Below are positions 6,558-14,048 of a DNA stretch of 17,307 nucleotides, piece by piece. The stretch spans positions 1 through 17,307 of the forward strand of contig DATJLK010000046.1 of NCBI GenBank assembly GCA_035509615.1. Reading direction: 5' to 3'. A program made the translations under genes and the position numbers. Within the stretch, counting starts at the first letter, position 1. The number at the start of each line of letters is the position of its first letter. Source of the DNA: AP-15 sp035509615. GTDB lineage: Bacteria > Pseudomonadota > Alphaproteobacteria > ATCC43930 > CGMCC-115725. The notes under the pieces were generated by a model that did no database searches, was not told the DNA's origin, and was given only the letters and a program-made list of their open reading frames with translations.

Positions 6558-7688
6558 ATGGCCGAGCCGGGTTCGCAACGGCGCTATACCGCCAACCTTC
6601 AAGGTGAAGTCGACAGCGCGGCACTCTATAAAACGCTGTCCGAGACGGAGAAAAACCCGCAGCTGGCGACGGTCTACAAGCGGCTGGCCGCCGTCGAATC
6701 GGCGCACGCCGAATTCTGGAGTAAACAGCTCCTCTCGCTCGGTCAGCGTGTGCCGCAACTGCGCCCCGGGTTTCGTACGCGGGCGCTCGAATGGCTCGCC
6801 CGCCGTTTTGGTCCGGCCTTTGTCCTGCCGACTGTCAACACCCTCGAACAGATGGATAGTGGGGCCTACTCAGGACAACCCGAGGCAGTGGCCGGCGGCT
6901 TGCCGGCGGCAGAGCGCTCGCATGCGCGGATCATCGAGGCGCTGGCCGCACCCTCATCCACCGTGATGACCGGCGCCACCTTGGCTCGGCTGGAGGGCCG
7001 GCACCGCGGCATGGGCGGCAACGCGCTGCGTGCCGCAGTACTCGGTGCCAATGACGGCCTCGTCTCGAATCTGAGCCTCGTCATGGGAGTTGCCGGCGCC
7101 GATATGGCGGCACATGCGATCCTCGTTACCGGGCTCGCCGGTTTGCTGGCCGGCTCGTGTTCGATGGCGCTCGGCGAGTGGCTGTCGGTCAACACCGCGC
7201 GCGAGTCGGCAAAACGCCAGATCGCCACCGAGGCCGATGAATTGGAACAGCTCCCCGAAGAAGAAGAGGAAGAGCTGGCGCTGATCTACCAGGCCAAAGG
7301 CCTGCCCGAGGAGCTCGCCAAAACCTTGGCCAAGCAATTGATCGCCAATAAAAGCACTGCACTCGACACCCTCGTGCGGGAAGAATTGGGGATCGATCCG
7401 GACGGGCTCGGCGGATCGGCTTGGACCGCCGGCGGGACTTCTTTCATGCTGTTCGCCATCGGGGCGATTTTCCCGGTCTTACCCTATTTCGCACTCACCG
7501 GATTGCTGGCTATGGCGGCGAGCCTGGCGGCAAGCAGCGTCGCGCTGTTTCTGATCGGCGCCGGCACGTCGCTGTTTACCGGGCGCAATGTGTGGTTCTC
7601 GGGATTGCGGCAGCTCTTGGTCGGGCTCGCCGCTGCGGCTGTCACATTTGGCGTCGGCCGGCTGATCGGAGTGGCGGTGGCCGGATGA
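6558..7688 (+). CDS. mbfA: MbfA-type iron exporter: ferritin-like domain fused to VIT1/CCC1 domain
   Basis: 376 residues with a strong GAGAGGAG Shine-Dalgarno. The N-terminal half (about 10-130) is a rubrerythrin/ferritin-like helical domain with a di-iron type ligand set: Glu17 in LQGEVDSAALY, Glu47 and His50 in VESAHAEFW, and Glu119/His122 in AERSHARI. The C-terminal half (about 150-376) is a VIT1/CCC1 transporter domain with LRAAVLGANDGLVSNLSLVMGV, a helix carrying CSMALGEWLSV, an acidic cytoplasmic stretch (EQLPEEEEEELALIYQAKGL, 229-248) and three C-terminal membrane segments. This fusion is the erythrin-vacuolar iron transport family; the studied members in Agrobacterium and Bradyrhizobium (MbfA) export iron from the cytoplasm and aid resistance to iron and peroxide. 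They are under Irr control; I see no Irr box that I could defend here. Confidence 0.85.
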   Translation: MAEPGSQRRYTANLQGEVDSAALYKTLSETEKNPQLATVYKRLAAVESAHAEFWSKQLLSLGQRVPQLRPGFRTRALEWLARRFGPAFVLPTVNTLEQMDSGAYSGQPEAVAGGLPAAERSHARIIEALAAPSSTVMTGATLARLEGRHRGMGGNALRAAVLGANDGLVSNLSLVMGVAGADMAAHAILVTGLAGLLAGSCSMALGEWLSVNTARESAKRQIATEADELEQLPEEEEEELALIYQAKGLPEELAKTLAKQLIANKSTALDTLVREELGIDPDGLGGSAWTAGGTSFMLFAIGAIFPVLPYFALTGLLAMAASLAASSVALFLIGAGTSLFTGRNVWFSGLRQLLVGLAAAAVTFGVGRLIGVAVAG

Positions 7689-7760
7689 CAGGCCAGGGCC
7701 TGGGTCCGGAAGGCCGCATTATCACCTGGCCCCACCGATCTGTTGCAATGATTTCATAGC

Positions 7761-7788
7761 TCATTGCGAGCGGAGCGGGCAGTCCAGG
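7761..7788. repeat. Degenerate half of an alphaproteobacterial intergenic repeat
   Basis: The stretch TCATTGCGAGCGGAGCG followed by GGCAGTCCAGG resembles one arm of the dispersed intergenic palindrome of the form TCATTGCGAGCGnAGCGAAGCAATCCAGG, with a few mismatches. It lies in the 124-base gap between two convergent genes (ends at 7688 and 7813), where such elements are common. The second arm is not recognisable, so it may be a decayed copy. The same gap holds a GGCCAGG (7691-7697) / CCTGGCC (7725-7731) inverted pair, without a T-run. Confidence 0.35.
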
Positions 7789-7812
7789 TGGATGCGGAGC
7801 AGGTCGACGCGA

Positions 7813-8499
7813 CTAACGGCCCATCGTCAGCAGTTTGCTGCGGGCGAGGAACTCGGCGCGGGCGAGTTGCCGCTCCAGCGCCAGGCGGTCGGCAACCTTC
7901 AATGGATGGCGAGCGCCGCTGAACGGCACCCAGCCATTGCCGTCGAACAGCAACAGATTGCCAAGCCCGCTGTCGTCGAGCGTCCAGTTGCGCACCGGAC
8001 CGGTGTCGATATGGATGAAGTGCGAGTGCGGATACCAGCCGACCCCACCGCAGCGCATGGCGCGCGCGGCTTCCATCGCGTCTGCCAGCTTCGCGTCGAG
8101 CGAGATGTCCAGAGCCCGCCCATACATGTGCTGGCTGTTTTCGGCGACGCCAAACATCGTGCGCGCCAGCATGGCATTGGTTTCGGGCGTTCGATAGGCG
8201 GACAGGACTGTCGCCTTGTCCTCGCCGACCGCCGCGAGAACATTGGCGAGAAAGTCGAACACGCCGACATCCATTCGGGTGACGGCACCGCAGTGGAAGT
8301 CCCTGAAAAAGACGCAAAGTTCCTCGACGACCCGCGGGATCGGACCGTTGGCGTCGCGATAGACGCCGTCAAAGGTTTCGCCGGTATGCGGGTTGACCAG
8401 CTTGAGCCGGCGCGGTCTCGGCGGGAGCGGCACGGCGCGCGCCGTAATCGGGGTGGCGACGCACCCGGCGATGATCAGCAGAGCCTGACGTCTATCCAT
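7813..8499 (-). CDS. DUF882 / M15-type (YcbK-like) exported peptidase-like protein
   Basis: 228 residues from the ATG at 8499. The N-terminus MDRRQALLIIAGC has a twin-arginine-like start, a short hydrophobic stretch and a possible lipobox (IAGC, Cys13), so it may be a Tat-exported lipoprotein; cleavage after the ARA near residue 22 is the alternative. The catalytic-type M15 motifs are present: SAYRTPETN (100-108), SQHMYGRALDI with His124 and Asp131 (seven apart), and GGVGWYPHSHFIHIDTG with His163. DUF882 proteins are related to peptidoglycan D,D-peptidases of the M15/YcbK group. An upstream GTG at 8520 is in frame, but it would precede the likely -10 box (8510-8515), so the ATG is preferred. 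It is transcribed separately from the operon upstream, whose terminator lies near 8580. Confidence 0.82.
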   Translation of the reverse strand: MDRRQALLIIAGCVATPITARAVPLPPRPRRLKLVNPHTGETFDGVYRDANGPIPRVVEELCVFFRDFHCGAVTRMDVGVFDFLANVLAAVGEDKATVLSAYRTPETNAMLARTMFGVAENSQHMYGRALDISLDAKLADAMEAARAMRCGGVGWYPHSHFIHIDTGPVRNWTLDDSGLGNLLLFDGNGWVPFSGARHPLKVADRLALERQLARAEFLARSKLLTMGR

Positions 8500-8509
8500 C
8501 GTTAAACCG

Positions 8510-8515
8510 ATTATA
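8510..8515 (-). promoter_or_regulatory. Consensus -10 box of the DUF882 gene (near-leaderless transcript)
   Basis: On the minus strand a perfect TATAAT occupies 8515-8510. Ten bases separate it from the ATG at 8499, so a start site about 7 bases downstream would leave a leader of only about 4 bases. No Shine-Dalgarno is visible before the ATG, which fits a leaderless or near-leaderless mRNA. The -35 region is poor (TGCAAT at 17 bases spacing). Confidence 0.5.
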
Positions 8516-8575
8516 GGCACAATCGCTCGCCGATTGCACGTCGCCCAGCCGATTATCGCCTATCATCAGCTCTGT

Positions 8576-8603
8576 TAAAGAAAAGCATCGCTATCTGAGC
8601 GAT
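8576..8603 (-). terminator. Probable intrinsic terminator of the argH-lptM-lysA-TIGR02302 operon
   Basis: Read on the minus strand, ATCGCT (8603-8598) and AGCGAT (8592-8587) form a perfect 6-bp stem with a 5-base loop, followed by GCTTTTCTTTAA. It lies 33 bases after the stop of the TIGR02302 gene. The stem is short for a terminator, and an alternative outer pairing GCATC (8585-8589) with GATGC (8606-8610) competes with it. Position and T-run support the call. Confidence 0.5.
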
Positions 8604-8635
8604 TTGATGCCCAGCTGACGCCGGGGTACAGCGCG

Positions 8636-11098
8636 TCAAAACCGCTGCAGCAGGCGGTTGATATAATCGAGTTCGAGCTGCGGGCGATCACGCTCGCCGG
8701 CGCGGCGGCGCAGTTCGTCGAGAATATCCCGGACCCGCTGCATCGTGTTGTTGTCGGGAATTTTGACATCACCCTGATCATACGCGCCGCTGTTGGTCAG
8801 CGGCCGGCCGAGCGGGTCGCGATTCATCCCGTCGGGGCGCTCACCGGCGCCCGGCTCGCCGTCACGCGCATCGCCCTGGCCGAGGGAATTGCCGAGCCGC
8901 CGCTGCATCTGCTGGGCAAACTCGCGGGCTGCCTGCTGCAGCTGGTCGAGAGCTTCGGTTTGCGGACCGATCGCCTCGCCGGGCTGACCCTGGCGCAATG
9001 CCCCGGCGGCGTCATTCATTGCCCGTTCCGCGCGGCCAAGCGGGTCCGGGATGTCACCGAGCCCGTCACCCATCCGCCGCATGATCTCGCCCAAAGCATG
9101 GCGCAAGGCTTCCTGCTGCCCCGCGGCGTCTCCCATATCGGTATTTCCACCCGGCTGCTGGCCGCCCGGATTTCCCTGCTCGCCGGGCAATCCCATCTGC
9201 CCCTGCTCGGATTGCTGCTGGGCGCGAAAGCTTTGATCGAGCAATTGCTGCTGACGCTGCATCAAATCGCGCATGCCGCGCATCATCTGCTGGGCTTCGC
9301 TGGCATCCTGCTGCGATTCCTGGCCGGGCCGTGCCATGCGGAGGTTTTCGAGCATGTTCTGCAGTTCAGACAACAACTGGCGGGCCTGTCCGCGCTGGCC
9401 GCTGCGGGCCAGTTCGCGGGCGCGGTCGAGCATCCGTTCGAGCTCGCGGCCGGTGACGACCTGTGATCGATCGGGCGGCTGCTGGTTCTGGCCGGGGTTG
9501 CGCGCCATGTTTTGAGCAAGAGCCTGCAAATAGCGGTTGAGCGCCTGGCGCAATTCACTCATCAAGCGATCGACCTCGCGGTCAGGCGCATTTTTCGCGA
9601 GCGCGTCTTGCAGCTGCTGCTGCAGCCGGCGCAACTCGGCCTCTGCTTGCGAGACGCCGCGATCCTCGATCCGCAGGGCGGTATCCCACAGCAATTGCTC
9701 CACCTCGCTGATCGCAGCGGCGTCGGAATGCAGCCGCAGCCGCTCCTGCGCCACCCGAAGCGCCAGAAACACCACCGTGTCATTATCGTAGCGATCCGGG
9801 CGCGATTGCAGATCGCCGAGGATTTCGGCGACCGCGATGCGCGAATTCGGGTCTTTGGCCAATTCCCGGCGCTGTTCGATGATGGCCCGCGCGACCGGGT
9901 TGTGGAACTCCCGTTCCGGCAATTTGATGACCGCAGGCCGGCTCTCGCCGGTTTGCCCCAGCGCATCAGCGGCCGTCAGCCGGATCTCGACCGGCAACCC
10001 GGCCCAGGGATTGGCAGTCAGGTCATGATAGCTGGTGGCCCGCGCCTCTTTGAGGTGCAGCCCGGGCAATGGCAATTCGAGCTCGATCTTGTCACCGGAC
10101 TTCCCGCCTTGGCGCCAGATCACCGCTTTGACGCTCTCGACGCCGTAATCGTCGGCGGCGCGATAGTCGAGACGCAGCGCGTGATGCACCGTCGGCTCGG
10201 GCGGCCTGGCAAAGGCGATGGTCGGCGGGTTGTCCGGGATGATCTCGATCGGCCAGCTGCCCAGGGTGACGCCGGCCTGCGACACCTCGATATGCCGCCC
10301 CGATGTCAATGTCCTCTGAGCGCGAAAATCTTCCTTGTCGATCGGGTCAAAGCTGGCGGTTTTGCTGTCGATCGCCAGTTCCGGTGTAGTGCCGCCGCCA
10401 TGAACCTGCGCCAATAGCTTGCTGCCGATCGGAACACGCATCGTGCGCGTGTCCTCAGGCCGCAGAAACCGGGGCGCCAACCCGGTGTAATCGGGTGGTG
10501 TTACCCAGATGTCGAGGCTGGCGGCAACCGCCGGCGCGCCGGTGTCGAGGCTCGGGGTGACCGCGCGCAGTAGCCGCTCGCGCCAATCGCCGCCGGCATC
10601 GATGGCGGCGAGCAGCAGCAGGATCGCCAGCACGACCCTGATGCCCCATGGGTCACGGGGGCCAAACCCACCTGCCGGCAGACCGATCCGCAGCCGGCGC
10701 GCCGCGGCCGCCATGCGCGACTGATGCGCCTCCCACAATTGGGCCGCCAGCGGGTCGAGCGGCGTGCTCGGCTGGTCGGCGAGCGCCTGCAACGGGCGAT
10801 GCCGCAATCCGCTCGCCATCTCGAGTCGGCGCCGTGCCGCGCCGCGATCGGGCACGGCAAAACCGCGAAATGCGGTTCCAAGCGCCAGCAGGAAAGCAGT
10901 GCCAAAAATCAGCAGCAAGGCTCCGTGGACAAGCCCGGGCAGCCGCGGCAAGAGCCCCGACAGGGCGAGGATCAAAAACCCGCCAAGTACCGCGAAACCC
11001 GGCCAGCAGGCTGGCCACACCCGCTCCCACAACAACGCGCCGCGGGCGAGCCGCAGCCGGATGGCAATCGGCTTCACAGGGGCCGAGCGGTCGGTCAT
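8636..11098 (-). CDS. TIGR02302/DUF4175-family low-complexity membrane protein
   Basis: 820 residues starting at the ATG at 11098, which overlaps the lysA stop as ATGA; a longer frame would intrude 36 bases into lysA. Two hydrophobic segments lie close to the N-terminus (about residues 27-48 and 52-72), and a third near 150-165 (VVLAILLLLAAIDA) precedes a large presumably periplasmic part. Around 200-400 it is beta-rich (WVTPPDYTGLAPRFL, LDYRAADDYGVESVKAV). From about 440 to 745 it is helical and very rich in Gln, Arg, Met and Gly, with long stretches of coiled-coil character and a GQQPGG-type low-complexity zone, the hallmark of this alphaproteobacterial family. The C-terminus is a short conserved helix (RVRDILDELRRRAGE...ELDYINRLLQRF). 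Function unknown. Last gene of the operon, translationally coupled to lysA. Confidence 0.85.
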   Translation of the reverse strand: MTDRSAPVKPIAIRLRLARGALLWERVWPACWPGFAVLGGFLILALSGLLPRLPGLVHGALLLIFGTAFLLALGTAFRGFAVPDRGAARRRLEMASGLRHRPLQALADQPSTPLDPLAAQLWEAHQSRMAAAARRLRIGLPAGGFGPRDPWGIRVVLAILLLLAAIDAGGDWRERLLRAVTPSLDTGAPAVAASLDIWVTPPDYTGLAPRFLRPEDTRTMRVPIGSKLLAQVHGGGTTPELAIDSKTASFDPIDKEDFRAQRTLTSGRHIEVSQAGVTLGSWPIEIIPDNPPTIAFARPPEPTVHHALRLDYRAADDYGVESVKAVIWRQGGKSGDKIELELPLPGLHLKEARATSYHDLTANPWAGLPVEIRLTAADALGQTGESRPAVIKLPEREFHNPVARAIIEQRRELAKDPNSRIAVAEILGDLQSRPDRYDNDTVVFLALRVAQERLRLHSDAAAISEVEQLLWDTALRIEDRGVSQAEAELRRLQQQLQDALAKNAPDREVDRLMSELRQALNRYLQALAQNMARNPGQNQQPPDRSQVVTGRELERMLDRARELARSGQRGQARQLLSELQNMLENLRMARPGQESQQDASEAQQMMRGMRDLMQRQQQLLDQSFRAQQQSEQGQMGLPGEQGNPGGQQPGGNTDMGDAAGQQEALRHALGEIMRRMGDGLGDIPDPLGRAERAMNDAAGALRQGQPGEAIGPQTEALDQLQQAAREFAQQMQRRLGNSLGQGDARDGEPGAGERPDGMNRDPLGRPLTNSGAYDQGDVKIPDNNTMQRVRDILDELRRRAGERDRPQLELDYINRLLQRF

Positions 11099-12399
11099 CC
11101 AGCACCTCGCTTTGGCGGCTGATCGTCGGGGCAATCATCGAGCCAAGTCGGGATCGTATCGAGCGACAATAGCGCATCGTAGCTCGGGCGCGCTCGGATG
11201 ATGGCAGACCGCTCCGCTGAGACCAACACCTCGGGGATCAGAAGTCGGCTGTTGTAGGTCGAGCTCATGACCGCGCCATAAGCACCTGCTTCGGTGAAGG
11301 CGAGCAGATCGCCGGCCGATAATGGCGGCAGATCGCGATCGACCGCAAAGGTGTCGCCGGTCTCGCAGACCGGGCCGACGACATCGGCAGGGGTTGGAGC
11401 GCGATCGGCCGCGGGGCGTTCGACCGCCACGATGCCGTGCCAGGCATCGTACAGCGCCGGGCGCATCAGATCATTCATCGCGGCATCGACGATGACAAAC
11501 CGTCGGGTCCTGCTTTCCTTCACGTAGAGCACCCGGGTGACGAGGATGCCGGCCGGCGCGGCCAACAGCCGTCCGGGCTCAAAGGTGAGGGACAGATCCA
11601 ACCCGCCAAACACCGCGCGGACGAGCCGCGCATAGTCGGAAATTTCGGGCGGCTGCTCGTTGCGGTAGCGGATGCCGAGCCCGCCGCCGAGATCGACGCC
11701 ATCGACCGTGAGACCGGTGCGGCGAACCGCCCGCACCAGTTCGGCAACCCGCTCGAAGGCCAGCCGATAGGGTTCGAGATCGACAAGCTGCGAGCCGATA
11801 TGCGCGGCAAACCCGACCGGAGCGATCCCCGGTAGGGATTTGGCGAGGGCGAAGGCCGCGGCCGCCTGATCGAATTCGATCCCGAATTTGTTTTCTTTTT
11901 TCCCGGTCGCAATCTTGGCGTGGGTGAACGCGTCGACATCCGGGTTCACTCGCAACACGACCGGTGCCGTGCGCCCAAGGCGCAGCGCAACGGTGCTAAG
12001 CAGACGCAATTCGGCGACCGATTCGACATTGATCCGATGAATTCCGGCGGAAAGAGCCGCAGTCATTTCCGGCGCCGTCTTGCCGACACCGGAAAAGACA
12101 ATTCGCTCGGGCGGTATGCCGGCCGCAAGGGCCCGCCGCAACTCGCCCTCGGAAACCACATCGGCGCCGGCACCGAGACGGGCGAACAGGCGCAATACCG
12201 CAAGGTTCGAATTTGCTTTGACCGCGTAGCAAATGAGCGGCCGCTCGGCTTCGAAAACGGCGGCGAAATGCCGGAACTGCGCGGCAAAGGCAGCCGACGA
12301 ATAGACGTAGAACGGGGTCTCCACCGCCGCGGCGAGCGGCCCGATCGCGACGTCTTCGGCATAGAGGCCGCCGCCTCGATAGGAAAAGAAGTCATTCAC
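11095..12399 (-). CDS. lysA: Diaminopimelate decarboxylase
   Basis: 434 residues with a GTG start at 12399; the family starts with (M/V)NDFFSYR..LYAEDV, which fits. LysA is the PLP enzyme that decarboxylates meso-diaminopimelate to L-lysine. Key residues: Lys61 in CYAVKANSN (Schiff base to PLP), HIGSQ (200-204), the glycine-rich phosphate loop VDLGGGLG (235-242), EPGR (274-277), and the active-site Cys345 in CETGD with Tyr374 in AGAYG contributed across the dimer interface. The start overlaps the last codons of the lptM-like gene by 8 bases, and the stop overlaps the next start as ATGA, so translation is coupled on both sides. The same frame is open upstream to 12600 (GTG overlapping the argH stop), but that extension has no similarity to LysA and covers lptM. 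Confidence 0.92.
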   Translation of the reverse strand: MNDFFSYRGGGLYAEDVAIGPLAAAVETPFYVYSSAAFAAQFRHFAAVFEAERPLICYAVKANSNLAVLRLFARLGAGADVVSEGELRRALAAGIPPERIVFSGVGKTAPEMTAALSAGIHRINVESVAELRLLSTVALRLGRTAPVVLRVNPDVDAFTHAKIATGKKENKFGIEFDQAAAAFALAKSLPGIAPVGFAAHIGSQLVDLEPYRLAFERVAELVRAVRRTGLTVDGVDLGGGLGIRYRNEQPPEISDYARLVRAVFGGLDLSLTFEPGRLLAAPAGILVTRVLYVKESRTRRFVIVDAAMNDLMRPALYDAWHGIVAVERPAADRAPTPADVVGPVCETGDTFAVDRDLPPLSAGDLLAFTEAGAYGAVMSSTYNSRLLIPEVLVSAERSAIIRARPSYDALLSLDTIPTWLDDCPDDQPPKRGAG

Positions 12400-12574
12400 G
12401 CGGGTAAGACCGGGGATAGACGTTGGGTACACCGGGAGGGGGTTGCGGCGGGCCTTTTTTGCCGCAATCGGCGAGGCTAAAGGCGAGCGCCAGCACCAAC
12501 GCGGCGCGGCAGGCGCAACAGACCAACGTGCCACGGGCCCGACGCCGTCTGGAAGCACCAATTCGCGAGTGCAC
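12392..12574 (-). CDS. lptM: Small lipoprotein, LptM (YifL)-like
   Basis: A small gene without an ATG, in a different frame from lysA, filling the argH-lysA gap. The C-terminal part reads AALVLALAFSLADCGKKGPPQPPPG, i.e. a hydrophobic signal sequence, a lipobox-like LADC, and the CG.KGP..PP signature of LptM, the small lipoprotein that helps the LptDE lipopolysaccharide translocon mature. In Alphaproteobacteria this gene regularly lies between argH and lysA. I chose GTG at 12574 (60 residues, AAGG just upstream), but GTG at 12589 or 12607 (overlapping argH) are possible. Odd: Asp occupies position -1 of the lipobox, where Gly/Ala/Ser is normal. It overlaps lysA by 8 bases. Confidence 0.72.
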   Translation of the reverse strand: MHSRIGASRRRRARGTLVCCACRAALVLALAFSLADCGKKGPPQPPPGVPNVYPRSYPRE

Positions 12575-12596
12575 CGCCTTGCCTGCCACGCCGGGT

Positions 12597-14012
12597 TCAC
12601 CGATCACGCAGGAACCGCTCTCGGGCTGCGGCAATTGCGGCGCGGACCTGGGAAGGGGCGGTGCCGCCAAAGCTCGTGCGGCTGGCAACCGACGAAGCCG
12701 GGTCAAGGACGTTGTAGACATCGGCGGTGATCGCTGGCTCGATCGCCTGCAACTCGGCGAGCGGCAGTGCGGCGAGACCGCAACCCACCATCTCGGCGCG
12801 CTTGACGATCTCGCCGGTGGCGCGGTGGGCGTGACGGAACGGCAGCCCGGCGACGCGCACCAGCCAGTCGGCGAGATCGGTCGCGGTCGAATATCCGCGG
12901 TCCGCCGCGGCCCGCAAACGCGCGCGATCGGGTCGCATGTCGCGCACCATTCCGTCGGTCGCGGCGAGACATAGTTCGAGGGCGTCAGCGGCTTCGAACA
13001 CCGGGATCTTGTCTTCCTGCATGTCCTTGCCATAGGCAAGCGGCAGTCCTTTCATCACCGTCAGGAGCGCCAGCAGCGAGCCGGTGAGCCGCCCGGTCTT
13101 TGCCCGCACCAGTTCGGCGGCATCGGGGTTGCGCTTTTGCGGCATGATCGAGCTGCCGGTGGTAAACGCGTCGCTCAACGCGATAAAGCCGAAAGCGTCG
13201 CTGCACCACAGCACGAGCTCTTCGGCAAAGCGCGACAGATGGGTTCCGGCAAGGGCTGCGGCGGCAAGGAACTCGACCGCGAAATCGCGGTCCGACACCG
13301 CATCGAGCGAATTCGTCATCGGCCGACCAAAACCGAGCGCGGCGGCGGTTGCCTCGCGGTCGATCGGAAACGAGGTGCCGGCGAGTGCGGCAGCCCCCAG
13401 CGGCGACTCGTTCAATCGTCGCCGGCAATCGACAAACCGCCCGCGATCGCGCCCGATCATCTCGACATAGGCCATCAGGTGATGACCCAGGGTAACCGGC
13501 TGCGCGATTTGCAGATGCGTAAAGCCGGGCATCACGGTGTCGGCCTCGGCCTCGGCGCGATCGATCAGCGCCTGCTGCAGGTCGCGCATCGCCTTATCGA
13601 TGCGGTCGATCGTCGCGCGCAGCCACAGCCGCAGATCGGTCGCGACCTGGTCGTTGCGCGAGCGCGCCGTGTGCAGGCGACCGGCCACCGGTCCGATCAG
13701 CTCGGCCAGACGCGCCTCGACATTCATATGGATGTCCTCATGCGTCTCGCTAAAGCTGAATTGTCCACTTTCAATCTCGGCCCGGATCTGGTTAAGGCCG
13801 GCGGCAATCGCCGCACCGTCTTGCGGCGACACGATGTTTTGTGCCACCAACATCGCGCAATGGGCCTGGGAACCGCTGATGTCCTCCGCCCATAGCCGCC
13901 TGTCGAAATCGATCGACGCGTTGATGCGCCGCATGATCTCCGCCGGGCCACCCGCAAAACGGCCGCCCCATTGCGGGTTCGCCGCGCGGGTTGGTCTGCC
14001 GCCATCGGTCAT
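12597..14012 (-). CDS. argH: Argininosuccinate lyase
   Basis: 471 residues, full length for ArgH, which splits argininosuccinate into arginine and fumarate in the last step of arginine synthesis. Fumarase/aspartase-superfamily motifs are all present: HEDIHMNVEARL near 91-102, TARSRNDQV (115-123), GFTHLQIAQP with the conserved His (163-172), and the signature GSSIMPQKRNP (286-296) holding the catalytic Ser loop. It begins the argH-lptM-lysA-TIGR02302 operon. The start is 36 bases from the divergent tlpA-like start at 14049, so promoter elements of each gene must lie partly in the other's 5' region. AGG lies 11 bases upstream of the ATG, a weak ribosome site. Confidence 0.95.
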   Translation of the reverse strand: MTDGGRPTRAANPQWGGRFAGGPAEIMRRINASIDFDRRLWAEDISGSQAHCAMLVAQNIVSPQDGAAIAAGLNQIRAEIESGQFSFSETHEDIHMNVEARLAELIGPVAGRLHTARSRNDQVATDLRLWLRATIDRIDKAMRDLQQALIDRAEAEADTVMPGFTHLQIAQPVTLGHHLMAYVEMIGRDRGRFVDCRRRLNESPLGAAALAGTSFPIDREATAAALGFGRPMTNSLDAVSDRDFAVEFLAAAALAGTHLSRFAEELVLWCSDAFGFIALSDAFTTGSSIMPQKRNPDAAELVRAKTGRLTGSLLALLTVMKGLPLAYGKDMQEDKIPVFEAADALELCLAATDGMVRDMRPDRARLRAAADRGYSTATDLADWLVRVAGLPFRHAHRATGEIVKRAEMVGCGLAALPLAELQAIEPAITADVYNVLDPASSVASRTSFGGTAPSQVRAAIAAARERFLRDR

Positions 14013-14048
14013 TTGCGGGTCTGCCTATTTTCGGGAAAGGGGTCAACG

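Noticed and set aside
9512..10417. A 301-codon open frame on the plus strand inside the TIGR02302 gene
   Set aside because: It is antisense to a well-supported gene, His/Gln/Arg-rich without recognisable domains, and explained by high GC content.
12400..12600. A 67-residue N-terminal extension of LysA starting with a GTG that overlaps the argH stop
   Set aside because: The extension is Arg/Pro/Ala-rich and unlike any LysA N-terminus, while the same DNA in another frame encodes the LptM-like lipoprotein; the GTG at 12399 matches the family start.
13137..13895. A 252-codon plus-strand open frame opposite argH
   Set aside because: Antisense shadow; argH on the other strand is complete with all signature motifs.
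14013..14048. TTGACC on the minus strand in the argH-tlpA gap, considered as a -35 box for argH
   Set aside because: No acceptable -10 hexamer lies at 16-18 bases from it.
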